Of a stretch of 64,000 nucleotides of DNA, positions 43,563 through 58,379 are shown piece by piece. Under the pieces are notes generated by a model that was given only the letters and a program-made list of their open reading frames with translations, was not told the origin of the DNA and did not search any database. The stretch's first letter is position 1; the number at the start of each line of letters is the position of its first letter. Made by a program: the position numbers and the translations under genes. Source of the DNA: Brachyhypopomus gauderio. Its lineage: Eukaryota > Chordata > Actinopteri > Gymnotiformes > Hypopomidae. The stretch spans positions 25,240,262 through 25,304,261 of the forward strand of contig NC_135212.1 in the NCBI RefSeq assembly GCF_052324685.1. The letters run 5' to 3'.

Positions 43563-46500
43563 TATTTTTATATATAATATATTATTAGAAATAGTAAACC
43601 TTTATTACTGGATTTAATATGATTAAACAAATCATGTAAAGTATCAACTCAAACATAAAATCTGATAAAATTGAAATCTGGTGGTGTTGACAAATTAGGC
43701 ACTATTTTTCCAAAACAAATTTACTTATGTAGATTAAATTTATGTAGTTAAATTTCTTGTGTTGATGCTAGAAACACACACACACACACACACATACACA
43801 CACAAATACACACAAAATCCTAAGGGATGATCTGCTGTTGTCGCAATTTTATTTTCACGATAGAATAATAAAAAATGATTGAAACATAAAAAATCAGTGG
43901 TGCACACATGTTTACAGTTGCAAGAGCAGTGACTGCATGGAGTTAGAATATTATCTACTTAATTGTTTACCTAAGAATTCCCACCTTGTACTTTACATTT
44001 TACATAAAATTTGTTCTATTTTATTATTTGCATGAAGCCATTTGGTCCAAATTCTTACAATTTTTAATAATAATTTTATATTATATTTGAATTACATTTG
44101 AATCATCTCTAATTATATTACACGTATATTTAAAAGGGTAATGTGACATATGATATAGAGTCTCATACAGTAAATCATGTGTGTAATGCAATAAGTCCAG
44201 TCCATTGGGAAGCCATTACCACTGTGACTGAAGTCATGTGCACAATAGCTCCGATGCTTATCAGGAAGTGTTCTTCGGTCATTGTGCACAGTTGGCTCTG
44301 TCTTCAGATCATATCAAGTGTGAAGAAGGTACTTTTAGTGGAGGTTAGAGGACACATATCTGGCATGTTCCAGTTCAGCTCACATGATCCCGTAGCTCGT
44401 AAGGGACATGCTGTTACAGCCGGGGCATTATCACAAATGCTCCAGACCTCAGAAGCTAGCAGTGTCCCAGGGGCTCTTCTCCATAAGAGGATTTCTAAAT
44501 TTAAAACTGTAATTTTCAAGTGTCCACTGTGAAAACAGTTGATAATGTGACTGGGTATTGACCAAAAAAAAAAACCCCCACAATAAACAACAACAAAAAA
44601 AACATTTTGCCACTTTTGTGGTCAGCATGATATTCCCTTTAGGTGTGGCTGGGTAGTCCAAAATTACAATAAGTTACAATTACAATCAATTACAATGAGT
44701 GGAGCCCTCAACATGAGACTTCAGATATGGACCAAGACCCACAGCGAGCATAAACAAGCCAGATACCATAACAAAGGCTGGCAGGCTGTTTATCTTTAGG
44801 TGAATGTACCTCCTGTTATTCCCTTACAAAGACCGATTTCCCCTTAAGTGGAGTCCTTATTAAAGAAACAAAAAAGGGTCTAAGATGGTCGGGTGCGAGA
44901 ACTGTGGCAAGTCGTGACGTGAATAAACATTGCCATATAAAGAAAGGGAGCATGCAAGTCGACGGAGAAAGAGGGCAGTGTTGAGAAAGGCGCTGTACAG
45001 CAGAGCATTGTACTGTAGAGTGATAACCTTGTCCTGCCTGGGTGTCCTGCTGTTCGTGGGGATTGGTAGGGCAGAAGCGTCCCCTCATATGTGGTCATTT
45101 CTCACTGTAGTAGTCACAGTAATATGTCTTTGGGCAACACATAGAATTCTTTATTTCTCGTTGAAATGTGTTTCTTTTTGAAAGATTTTGATTTTTTTTT
45201 GTCCAATTCTCCATTTCATTTAACACAAGCTCTCTGTCCTTCTGAGTTATTGTGAATGCAGTAAGTTATAAAAGATCTACATATTATGTGCTGTGCCTTT
45301 TAAAGCATTCTGTTCTCAGCCATATTGGTTTACATTCAGGTTTTTAGGACTTATGGTGTGTGAGACCATTGGTTGCAAGCCATGAATGCATGAATGAACC
45401 AATGAGTTTCAAAACTCTTTTTTTGTTTGTGTTTTGTTCAAGTATAATTTGTTACATAGAAATCCAAATAGTTACTATTTGTTAAAGTACATTTATTGCT
45501 GTAATATATAACGGTAACACAAGACACTATCCAGACGCTTGCAGATTGGAACGGACACGTTTGTTTAATTAGAAGAGGGGGTAATCCTGAACTCTGCTGG
45601 AGCTCCAGGCCTGAGTCAGTGTCCAGAACAAAAACAACCAAAAGTAGAAAGTGGCAAACAGTCCAGGTCCATGCAGCTGGGCAGACCAGCAACTGCCCCA
45701 AAAGGAACAAAGACAAACACAACAGCCAGTAAAGAGGACGGCACACAGCCAAGTCACTACTGGAGCCCATGCTCAACACGCACTGTTCATGGCAATACGT
45801 CACCGTGAGAATAGGGACATAGGCAGAGTTTATCAGTGAGGAAACGAGGACCATGGGAGTGTATGTGATAATAAGGAATGGAGAAGAGAGCCAAGATTGG
45901 TGGATTGGGGTGGAATGACGGATGGTAGCTGGCAGATGGATTCTGGGAAAGACCAGTACTGGGGCTTGTGGGGATCATTATACTTACCAATGTGTAAGTC
46001 AAAATGTCAGCATCACTTATTTCATTGTTTATTTTATTTAATTTTAATTGTGCTAAGTTAACCATAATGACTATGCAAAACGTAACAACAAGAAATGTCA
46101 GTATGTGTACCTCTAAAAGCTATCAAAGCAAACTTTCGTGTGAGATCAGAACATCAAATATGTTACATTGTAGGCCTACTTCTAAAATCCCATCAGCAGG
46201 AACTACACATAGGGTTAGATTACAAAGAATTGCAGAGAAAGAGCTTTACAGCAAAGCTCTCATGGACTCTTGGAACCTGTGATTATGTGGTAGGCTTTTG
46301 CTCACATCACTGTCCCCTCTGAGTTAAAGTAATATTCAATTACCCAGCGAAAATGAACGGGCTCAGTTAGCTAGAAATGTACACAGCCACTATATATATA
46401 TATATAGTATATTATAGTATATTGAAATACAGACTTTAATATAGCATTGTGATTAAAAGCTAAATTGCTATATCTGGTTAAGATGGACCTACTGCATCTG

Positions 46501-46729
46501 ATCTAATGTTATGTTTTAAATGTATGATGTGTTATGTTAGACATACATTTTCTTCTGTCTCTTTTCTTTAATCTAATTATACACTCAATTAGTTTCCCCC
46601 TTCTGCTATCATGAATCATTAGCCCTTGTTCTTGGGCTGTTCCCACTGCCATAATTTACTGTGAAGCCTGTAGTCTCTGTGTGTTTTCACCTTAGTTTCT
46701 CCAGTGAAACAATTGTAGATTTAGGGCAA

Positions 46730-46822
<93 letters not shown>

Positions 46823-49800
46823 TGCACATGATTTAAGTTTAATAGAGATAGAGTCAGTATAAGTATATCTTTGTCTAAATTCCTTTGGCATGCCTAATGG
46901 ATGGAATACGGTTTTAAAAAGCAGAGAATGAACTACATTAGCTTTATTTTTTTCTTTTAAAGGAATGTATTGTGATTAAGAGTTTTAAAATGTTTTTAAA
47001 ATAATTGTAATGTTTAAATAAACCTAACATGTTTGAGTGCCATAACGGCATAGTTTGATATTATTTATTATTATAAATAGAGAATATTTATTTATATATA
47101 AACCCTTTTGTGTCTTGAATTTGGCATTCTTTCTTAACAACAAAAGCAGTATTGCAAGCTTATTAACAAAATAGGTCAAACGGGAAGAGTAATGTTGCAT
47201 AGAAGCCACAGTGCTGCTTATCACACTATTCAAGTTTTGTTTACTTTTCTGCACAGAGGCCAGTAACACTTAGAGCAATTAAATCACTCACCGCACCTAA
47301 CCCCAAACAACATGAATACTCTTCCTCACCTTCCTGAATGAATCTTTTATGAATGTGTTGGAGCTCACATTCATCCTGCGACTGAAGTCCACAGCTGCCT
47401 CAGCACCTGTGAGGCCTCTGTGAATTCCTGCTTGTGGAAATGAAAACAGGACAGCAGAAGGATCCTGCAGTCCTGCAGTCGCATCCCGCACCGCGTGCGA
47501 AGCCTTGTGCACAGTCTGTTGTGCTTGAGTGTGTAACTAAACCAATAAAGCGGGCTTGTTGAAAAACACGGTCATTAACATTTCACGCTAACAGAGTTTG
47601 CTGCCGTGGTCATCAGTCTGTTAGAGAGGGAGAGAATGTGCTTATGTGCGAATATGTTTCCTGCGCTGGGTTCATGGCGGTGGTGGTTAAAGATACAAGA
47701 AAGATGAGCTCTCCTTCAAATTTTTAGCATCCTTCTGATTAATCTTCTAAAACCAAATCTACCTTGCAAAATGGCTTTCTTTGGTAGGCCTAAGTTATAT
47801 AAGATCTGCAGAATAAGAAATCTCACAAGTGTATTCATTGTCATTGTGAAAACCTTGAGAAGCAGACCCTCCAAAGACCCCAGTCATTTATTCATTTGTT
47901 CATTCATTATTATTATTTTTCTTTCTTTTTAATGAATGCTCAGGCACTGGTTCTAGTAGCCCATTACCCAGGACTGAATGTGGGGTTACAGTCATATTTC
48001 GCTGAAGCAGTGTTGTTCTGTCCTCTTGTGCTCTTGCAGCTGACCTGCTAGTGCTGGAAGCGGCTATAGTTGCTACTCCAAGTCCAGATTTGATTCTCAG
48101 GCTACATATGTGCTGTCGTAGTAATCAATATGTATGTTAAAGAGCATTTGCCAAATATTATATGAACTGCAGCCAGCAAGAATTGATGGTGTGTAAACTT
48201 TGAATAGGACAAGATTTGGATATGGTGCAGTTAAACTGGGTATGGCCCAATTATCATCCATTTTAACCTGAGCCAAAGAAGCATGTTGGTTATCGGGCTG
48301 CAGAAAAAATACTTTGAATTCATCTGCATATGGAAATTAGGCTATGAATACGATATTTTATGCATATATGCAAATGCGTGAATATTTATTATGAATATTT
48401 ATTTTTATTTATTTGGTGTAATTTTATTATGGAATTGTGAAAATTCCATGTCCTCTTATGTTTGGTTCCACAAGACATTGATTAGCGTAATTATTTTGTA
48501 GAATTGTCAGAAGCTTGTATCTCTCAATGGAGGTAGACTTGACTGACAGCACCCTGCTGTACTGAATCTTGTCTTCTCATGCGTATTATCTTGGCTGTTT
48601 GACTTGCTAAAAGAAGATGCTAATTAGAGCTGCTCTCAGTTCAGTTGTTCATTGTGTATGCAGTGCAACTTTGTGCATTGCCCGGTAGTTTTTGTAACAT
48701 GCAGTACCTTGATTCAACAGCAGGGGAACACAAAAGCCACCAGTTTACTCCATGGCATTAACTGGGAAGCGGAAAAGTGTAACAAACCTTCCCTCGTGTT
48801 TTGATCTTCCCTTCATCTTCTCCTTTATTTCTATATCTCACATCTGCTTTTCCTCATTAGGTTTATAGCCCGACTGTTCTTTTCTCACGTTTCTCATTCA
48901 TGTTTTCGTTTCTCCTCTCTTCTTCTCTCTTGCATTCTTTTCCGTGCTGAACCCATTTTGGTAACTTCTTTTCTGTCTTGCTGCTACCTGCTGGCAGCTA
49001 ATTAGAGGCTGTAGCCTCTCTAGTCTCTGTGGATGATTCATTGAAGCAAACAGGCGTGCAGTAGGAAGCAGTGATTTAGTAGGAAGTCAATTGGCACACG
49101 GTAGGATGCAGTGATTTGGGCAAGACCAGTCAGCTCAGGCCTGGGACATGCAAAGATGTAATGTTGACAAGGTTAGCAGTTGTTTTTTTCAGGCCAGTTT
49201 TTCATCTGAAAACTTTTTCAATTTCATGATATGGTGTCAGTTAAATTGATTCTCGTGAATCAATGATGAAAGGACAAGATAGCATATTATGGTGTTCAGC
49301 ACAATGACTTCAATGCAGTGTGCAGGTGATCATTATAGAATATACATATATACACACACACATGTAGTAAACAAAGTTTCCAGAGAAACCATTTTTATAT
49401 TTCTACGTATCTTACCTAACACACACACTGTATACTGTATATACTATAGCTCACATCTCCAAAACATGTGTCTTAAGACGTGTGTGCTGTCAGATGTTGC
49501 CCATTGCAAATTCTGAGCTTAATACTGGTTTAAGCTACTAAGCTTAACCATAATCATAACTTAAATCATAAAGCTCCCCCCCATTAACAAATGTGCGTTT
49601 ACAGTAGGAGACGAATGCAAAGTGCTCACTGCAGCCCACAATGCTTGAGACCATAGATAAAAATGTTATTGCATCGGGAGGACAGTAGTGTGAACTACAG
49701 TACATATGTACCCTTATACATAAAAATGCATGGGACTAAAATAATGGACCTTGCCAAAGGGTAGTCATATGTTACCATTGTAAATAAAAAAATACTAACT

Positions 49801-50193
49801 GGGAACTGTCATCCAGTATTGATTTTACCATTGTACATTAAAAATGTATTTTAAAGTATATGTTGGCTTTATAAGCTTCAATTACAAGATTTGAACATAA
49901 CAAGTTTCTTTTCTTCACTGAAAGAAAAGCCAGTTCTCAATTTCATGACTTATGATTAGATTATACATTAATGTTAGATTATTGTTACTAATATTTCAAT
50001 GTGAGGTCAAAGTTGTTCCAATCTAATATTACGCTTAATGCTTCAGCTAATCTGTTAAACTTGCATTGGCTCGCATAATGAAATATACAGTAGGCTATAT
50101 TCAGGTTCTTAGTGTGGCAACAGACGTTACAGCACATGCTAGCTGCACAGAACCAGACTTGGCTAATCTGGCAGGGAAGGATGGCCCTTCTTG
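43563..50193. other. Gene-poor AT-rich stretch
   Basis: I found no reading frame that I can support as a gene. Notable items are a CA tract at 43771-43792, a 90-base TG tract at 46732-46821 and an isolated exon-like piece on the minus strand at 47330-47417 with both splice signals (see findings). The 83-codon frame at 44930 has no ATG start and I reject it. Confidence 0.4.
46732..46821. repeat. (TG)45 microsatellite
   Basis: An uninterrupted 90-base TG run. Confidence 0.97.
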
Positions 50194-50198
50194 GATGG

Positions 50199-50568
50199 TG
50201 TCACGGTGAGGACCCCGGCCCCTCCCTTTTGGGCGTGTGTTTACGTGGTCCACGTGTACTTGTCTGCGTCTGTGGTTGTCTGTGGGTGCGGTTATGTCTT
50301 GTGAATATCCGTCTCACCTGTGCATCGTCTCGTAATCACGCGGGGCTAATGTGGTTTGTCTATTTAATGTGCGCTCGCGCAGTGTCCTGTGCTCGTCGTT
50401 GTCTGAGTCTGAATGTTCTCTGTGAACGTTGTCTAAGTCTAAACGTTTCAGGTCTACGTTACGTGTTTAAATGTGCGCATACTGCGCTATTCTGTGTCAC
50501 AATAAACGTGACGTCTGTGACCAAGCCGGGATTTGTGTCTCATCCTTCGCTCTGCACCGGACGTCACA
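50199..50568 (+). mobile_element. Solo LTR with perfect 5-bp target duplication
   Basis: The 370-base unit starts TGTCACGG and ends CGTCACA, so its ends are the inverted words TGT..ACA. GATGG flanks it directly on both sides (50194-50198 and 50569-50573). It is CpG-rich compared with surrounding DNA and has AATAAA near 50501-50506 with a GT-rich stretch after it, as expected of an LTR. There is no internal element sequence, so it probably arose by LTR-LTR recombination. The 176-codon open frame across it is an LTR artefact. Confidence 0.88.
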
Positions 50569-50573
50569 GATGG

Positions 50574-52088
50574 GGATCTCCATGTAGACCTGCAGGGCTG
50601 TTTCTCCATTCTTTACTTTCCCTGTGTGCTTTCTTCGTATGAACTTGACATATCATCAGTTGACATACCTGAAAAGCCATTTGTTGTTTTTTTTTAGGAT
50701 TACATGCTATAATAAGGCTGAGCATGTGGATATTGTAATGTATTTGATCGTATACAAAACATGTGGAGCAAATAGCATCAGGTTGGTGTTTTTGAAATAG
50801 CTTTCTTGTTGCTTCAAACTTGGGTTCATTGCTATTTCATAGCATTGCTCATCAACTTTGATTTGTTAATTTTCTTTTTTTACTAGTGTTTGTAAATATA
50901 TTTTTGAGAACGCGTAACTCCTGCTTTCCGGGCAGATTGTCTCTCTGTAATCTTTAGAAAGGCAGACAATAGTGGGACCAGCTGGTACTGCAGATTACGT
51001 GCACACAGCATAATGTCATGCTAACATACATAATATTTCAGCAAATTCATGGGTCCACACTCCAGCATCTTCTCAACAATAATTAGACAAACTGAAGGAC
51101 ACTCTGTTTACATCACAACACCATTTCATGCAGGAAAAATGTACAGAACATGACGAACATGTTCATTTCATTTTTCTGTCAGAGGATTTTGACTGTAAAT
51201 AGAGAGGTTTTGAGATGTTCTTAGAAAATGTGAAAATGTTCTTGGAAAATGTCCACCCGAATTGAGAACAATGGGTTAAGTCATCACATGAAGCTGGAGA
51301 TTAGAGTCTTTTAATCTATAGATGCAAGTTATACATGGCTATTTTTCTTACATCTTTTATTTATTTTCCTGGTGTATAAAACTACAGAGACAGCAGTCCC
51401 TGATCTTGATGGGAACATCTTCAATATCAGAAGACAGGCAATCACCAGTCTTGGAGTGGAGTAAATCATTATACTATAGAAAGATGTCGACTGCACACAC
51501 ACTCCACTGCTTTCAACAGCCTCCTCTTCTATGGAAAAATAGACACCGACGGTCAACAAACTGAAAATTGAAGCGTATATGTTGCTGATTTACCTCCGTG
51601 CTGCCACAACCTGCCAGCTTCACTGTTGAAGACATCAGGAAGTGTTTACAGTTCCCCACTTTAAATCCCTCTGCTGCATGAGTCCGAAGCAGCACACACT
51701 GAATGAGGAAATGAAGAATTGCCTGAAGCAAGCCACTGCATCCTTTCCAGGACTTCATAATAAGCATGTAACTCTTGACACAAGGCTTTAGCTTTATCCA
51801 GCCCACTGCATTTCCACTGCATTTAGCCTATATGTAAGTGCCAAATAAAAACCTTAAGAGCCTTTAATATCCAATCCTTCCAGAAGATCCATCCATCACT
51901 TTCTAGGACAGTCTCCACCACTCTGTCAACACAAGCAGCATTGAATCCACCATACATCACCGTCACTGTAAATGGACAGAGCATAATTCCAGACATCCTC
52001 AGCAAATGCCCTGTGACCAACTGCACAAATGCCAGTGCTTGGCTCATCGCCAGGAAGCCAAACACCACTTAAAGATTACACTGATATA
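50574..52088. other. Non-coding stretch before Tc1 element
   Basis: No coding signal I can name. Bases about 51380-52070 read on the plus strand give a series of broken segments that look protein-like in places, but I match them to nothing. Confidence 0.35.
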
Positions 52089-53706
<1,618 letters not shown>

Positions 53707-53708
53707 TA

Positions 53709-56700
53709 ACATCCATCCCCTTCAAACTCCTGCTGAAACCACTGTGGCGGTGTCTTTGTGTGGACTGAAGAAGGTGTACTTAATGTCAGCAGATGCAGTG
53801 TTAAAAGAGGAATGCTTATAAAAAAAACCCCAAGAGCATCCACCCACCAAACATTCATATGTTCTGTTTGTATTTACCATTTACCATTCCACATTCAGAC
53901 TAGGGCTGTAGATGATAAGGATTATTCTCAGAATATTTTAGCTTGGCTGACTGAGTGAGTAGAAACACCCTCCCCTCGACCCCCGCACTAATTACACTGG
54001 AGACAATGGAAGTGGAATTAGAGTGGTGGAGAGAAGGAATCTTACACACACCGTCTCCCAGAGCCCTCACACAAATCCCACAGGACAGGAAATGTGCAGC
54101 AGTAATGATGTTTGGGTTTTGTCCAAATATCTGGCATGGCAATAGAACCTTTACTTGACACAGTTCCACCAAACCTTTTTTTTAAATGGTGACAAATTTA
54201 GAGTCTGAGTTATAGTCACTAATTAATGAACCAGTATAACAAAGTGTGCAATGAAGCAAGCGTACACACAGTTAATAAGGCCCACAGAAGGGAGGCTTGC
54301 AGGATTTGGACTCCCATGTCCTTGACATGGTGACTTTTAGAATTCTAACTGGCTTTCAAGATATCAGTCTTCACTGTACCATCAGTACTGTACTGTATTG
54401 TACTGTATCAAGTCTTCACTGTACCATACTGTACTGTATCGACTCTTCACTGTACCATCAGTACTGTACTGTATCAGGTCTTCACTGTACCATCAGTACT
54501 GTACTGTATCAGGTCTTCACTGTACCACCATCATGATTCATGTGGTACAGATTCAGCACATATGATTCAAAATGGGAATGAAATCATTAGTTTATTGGCT
54601 TATCTGAGCTCAAAATTACTTTAAATAGAAACACCTACACAGTACCTATACTCTATACTCACTGGACTCTGTTCGGTCTTCTTGTATGTACATTTTGTGG
54701 GGATACAGTTGTTGACTATAGATCCATTCTTTCAATTTGTAACCCTCTACTCTGTTGATCACTGGTCAGATCCTGACCCCAGGACTACAGCAGACCAGAT
54801 TTTATTTAGGTGTTATGTCATTTTCAATACAGCACTAACACTGTGGGTTGATAGCTATGATAGCTGGGTGGGTGTTGGGATTACTGGGTTTTTTCACATG
54901 AATTGTTACTATTGAATTGAGAGTGGACATCCACCAAAAAACACCTAACCAACAGTAGTCTAGTAATCTGAATCTAGACGAGGATTAAGGGTTGGTTGGA
55001 TTAAAATTCATGGCATAGATGGGCTATGAACTCTACCCTAGCTGTACTCCACAATGTGTTTTTAATATTAATTTTGCAACAAAAAATGACATGGATTTTG
55101 TCATTCTTTTTGATAGAATCAAATATATGGAAAAAAAATTACACTGTAGAAGAAATTGTTTTATAGCAGCAAAATCTATGCTAATATAACTGCTTTTACT
55201 AAAGCTTTTAGCTATGGAGATTGTTACCAGAAAAAAAAACTGTCTTTAAAGTCTGACAGGCATTACTTATATTATTCTTTCATGTTCAGTCTGTATCTTT
55301 TTTCACTGCTATTTTCTGCTCAGTGTGATTAAACCAGTTAATATTTGAGCATGCGTATGTCTCTATATGTTCCTGCAAAGCCTGATTTGTATGCAGCTGG
55401 GATTTGTGAAATAATTGGATAATTCGCTCTGCAATCATTATCAATCAGTGCTTGCTGTAGTGCTAATGTGAAGTGGTTGAGGACCGGGCCTGGAATGCAG
55501 TCTGCTGGAAAGAAAGAGATCAATCACGTTCCCTGACATGCCACTCCTGAAGGCCGCTTCTCCTAGATTCACCCTGACATCGTCTTGCCGAGAAAAGGTC
55601 TTATAGTATGTTCCAGGAGTGTTGCATGTTATATTTCTACCTATTGCACAACTTATTTCTGAAACTGTGTGATCTATATTGTGGAAATGAAATGAGTTAC
55701 GTGCCATAGATGCAAATTCAAACTGCCTGGCAGAGGAGACTAACATGGGTATTCATGCAGTAGTGGACTTTCATGTGAATGTGATGCCATTTGAGTGGTG
55801 CTCTTCTAAGATGGACCTGTCAGTGGAGTGTATCTTCAACTCCTGGGAACCTTAAATACATGGATCTTAGAGTGAAAGATGGAAAACTGATGAACAGAAT
55901 GGCACAATACAAAACTAAAACTTTTTCACTGTCTTTATTATCAGACTCTGAAATATATATCTGAAATATATATTTATTATCAGACTCTGAAACATCTCTC
56001 TTTCTCTGTTTCTCTAGGGGCAACTGCCCACAAACAACCGTGCAAACACAGCTTGGAAACTGTGAAGATGTTTTTGATGATTTTCCTGGAAATAGGCCAA
56101 TCTTTACTGCACTGATTCTCACTGGATCTGTTTTTTTATTATTATATTATTATTATTATTTTAGTTCTGTTTAAAATGGATATCAGTTGCTTTCACTTTC
56201 ACAGCTGTAGAGTAATAGATGTGTTATTGTATATATTATCCAGAATGCCTTGTGCAATATGTTTTATATGTATAATTCATCAAAGGCACCGGTTCCCAAA
56301 GCACGTGCTGTGATATCTCATCCACACTAACAAATTTATATACTAACCTGATCGATTATGAAGCGCCTTGGCACTCTCTTCAACTAAAATATAGCTTGCT
56401 GATAATCATCTTATTTATTGTTATCATTTTGGAATGAGATACTCGTACTCCACAAGCATGCACAGTTTTTCCTTAAATTGAAAACCATAAAGCGTTTTAG
56501 CCATGCAGCTCTCGTTAGCAGGGGTTAGCGCAGCTTTATCTGGAGGGTGCAAGTCCAACTCCCTGCCACTAGAAGTAAGCTATGCAAAAAGGCTGAGGTG
56601 CTACTGTGTTAATACAACACTAGACCATTAAGTTGTGATCTTTGTATGTGGGTGCTTCTGTTTTTATGAAAAATGCCTTCATAAATAATTGAATTAGAAA

Positions 56701-57284
56701 GCCAAATTAGAATGAAGGCTAGTAACACTGTAGAATTCATATTTGTAGGAGCAAATGATGGCACGTTATCATTCCATAAAACAATAAAATAAACAACAAC
56801 ACTCAATTCTGCAATTTAACTGAGACATTTAGCTTTATTCTCCATTATTTTGCTTTTGTTTTTCTCTATTGGGATAAAAGCTAATGCACTTGATGCATAT
56901 GCCTTTGCATTTGGTATTAGCTTTACAACCAGTATCTTCACAGTCACAGCTTTTTCGCCTGGTCTTTATTTTTTTAAATGTGTTTGCAGAGAGATAATGG
57001 CAAATATCTGGCACATATATCTTGAGTAGGAGTATCACTTTTCTTTCTTCACGTCTCTCACTTCAGCTTTCTCCCTAACAGTAAAATGAGCACACCATGG
57101 TTCCTTAAAGCAAGTGGGAATATATAGGCAAATAGTGGAAGTGAACAGCAGTGCGGACGAGATAGGTGAGTGCAGAGAGGAGAGAGAGGTGTGCTTCTAC
57201 AGACAAGCAGCCCTGACTAATGAGGAGGCTGGATTAATGCCCCTCACAGCCAGGCTGGCAGAGTGGCAGCTTTAACAAGGCTCT
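53709..57284. other. Non-coding stretch with a 35-bp tandem repeat
   Basis: No supported gene. The tandem repeat at 54368-54533 is listed separately. The rest is AT-rich without transposon ends that I could fix. Confidence 0.4.
54368..54533. repeat. 35-bp tandem repeat
   Basis: TCTTCACTGTACCA recurs at 54368, 54413, 54444, 54479 and 54514. The last copies are spaced 35 bases apart and the earlier ones differ by small insertions or deletions of GTACT words. Confidence 0.9.
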
Positions 57285-57773
57285 TGTCATGAACATTCCA
57301 GGCACATGATTTAACTTGTTCATTGAAGTGCTTAATGACATGTCCACACTACGTGATCAACAGAGGCACGTATCTCGTGAGAGCACACTGTAGTCGTCAC
57401 AAGAACCTGTGAAACACTCCAGTTTCATTACATCTTTCCCTTTTCTGAAAAGAAAAGAACAACAATTAACATTATCCATAGTTTTCAAACTCTCCAATAT
57501 TCTAGAGAGATTCTAGAGTTGCATGTGGCTCAACTCGGCAAGAGGAATGTGGTCTCTTTGGGCACCTAAACAACTTTTCATTTAGAAGTATTTCTGCATT
57601 ACATAATTGAGTCAAATTCAGCAATGTTATTACCAGTGCTTGGCATGTGTAAACATGTTTTTATAAGCTCAGTGTAATTATGCTGTAATTATGTAATTAA
57701 ACCATATAATTTCCAGAAAACCATTATTGTAAATTATGTATTTAATTAAAAATATCTTATCTCTAGTCCGACA
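57285..57773 (-). repeat. Candidate 3' LTR of element 3
   Basis: In plus orientation the segment starts TGTCATG and ends CCGACA. Directly after it at 57774 the plus strand reads ACCCCCCCATTTT, which on the minus strand is AAAATGGGGGGGT, a polypurine tract touching the LTR. The extent of 489 bp rests on these boundary signals, as the partner LTR is too diverged to compare in full. Confidence 0.6.
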
Positions 57774-58379
57774 ACCCCCCCATTTTAACCTGATGGTACG
57801 ATCCTTGTCTGTCATCTCAAGTGACACAGCATGCACACCAGCACAAAATTCAGTTTGTGCAAGGAGTGCCCTTGTCTGAGCAGCGAGGTGAAAAGAGTGT
57901 GCTATTATCCTAAAATGAGCTAATTCCAATCTTTCACGAAATAGAGCCAGTTCAAACAGCCTAGATTAGAACATACCATAGAGACCACGCTATTTTTGAA
58001 ATCTTACAACCTCAAAGTAACACATGCCGTTTTACATATGGGCTGACAGTCTTATACACTAGGGCACTGTGGTAGACAGCCCATTGTCCATAGCAGCATA
58101 GGGACTTTTTTCGCAAGTAGTTACATCTTTCTGCCTCTAGAGGTCACTGTAATTTGCTGTGGCTGTCATGACAGCACAGCTACTCTGTGAATCCAGGTGA
58201 CTGATTCTTAGGCCATACTTAAGAACTGGACTGGTTCTATGAGGCAGTGGTGGAAGGATTGTCTGGAACAAGTAGGAGGTGTTGCTGATTCCTTCTGTTT
58301 ATAGTTCTATTCTCAGTCAGGACAACACATGATCTTGGTCCAGAGGACTTACTCAGTGCTCAAAAAGGTGTCCACCCTT

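Noticed and set aside
44930-45181. 83-codon frame with two hydrophobic segments
   Set aside because: There is no ATG at the start (the first codon is TTG), no recognisable family and no splice or promoter context.
50112-50642. 176-codon open frame
   Set aside because: It covers the solo LTR exactly and reflects its GC content, not a gene.
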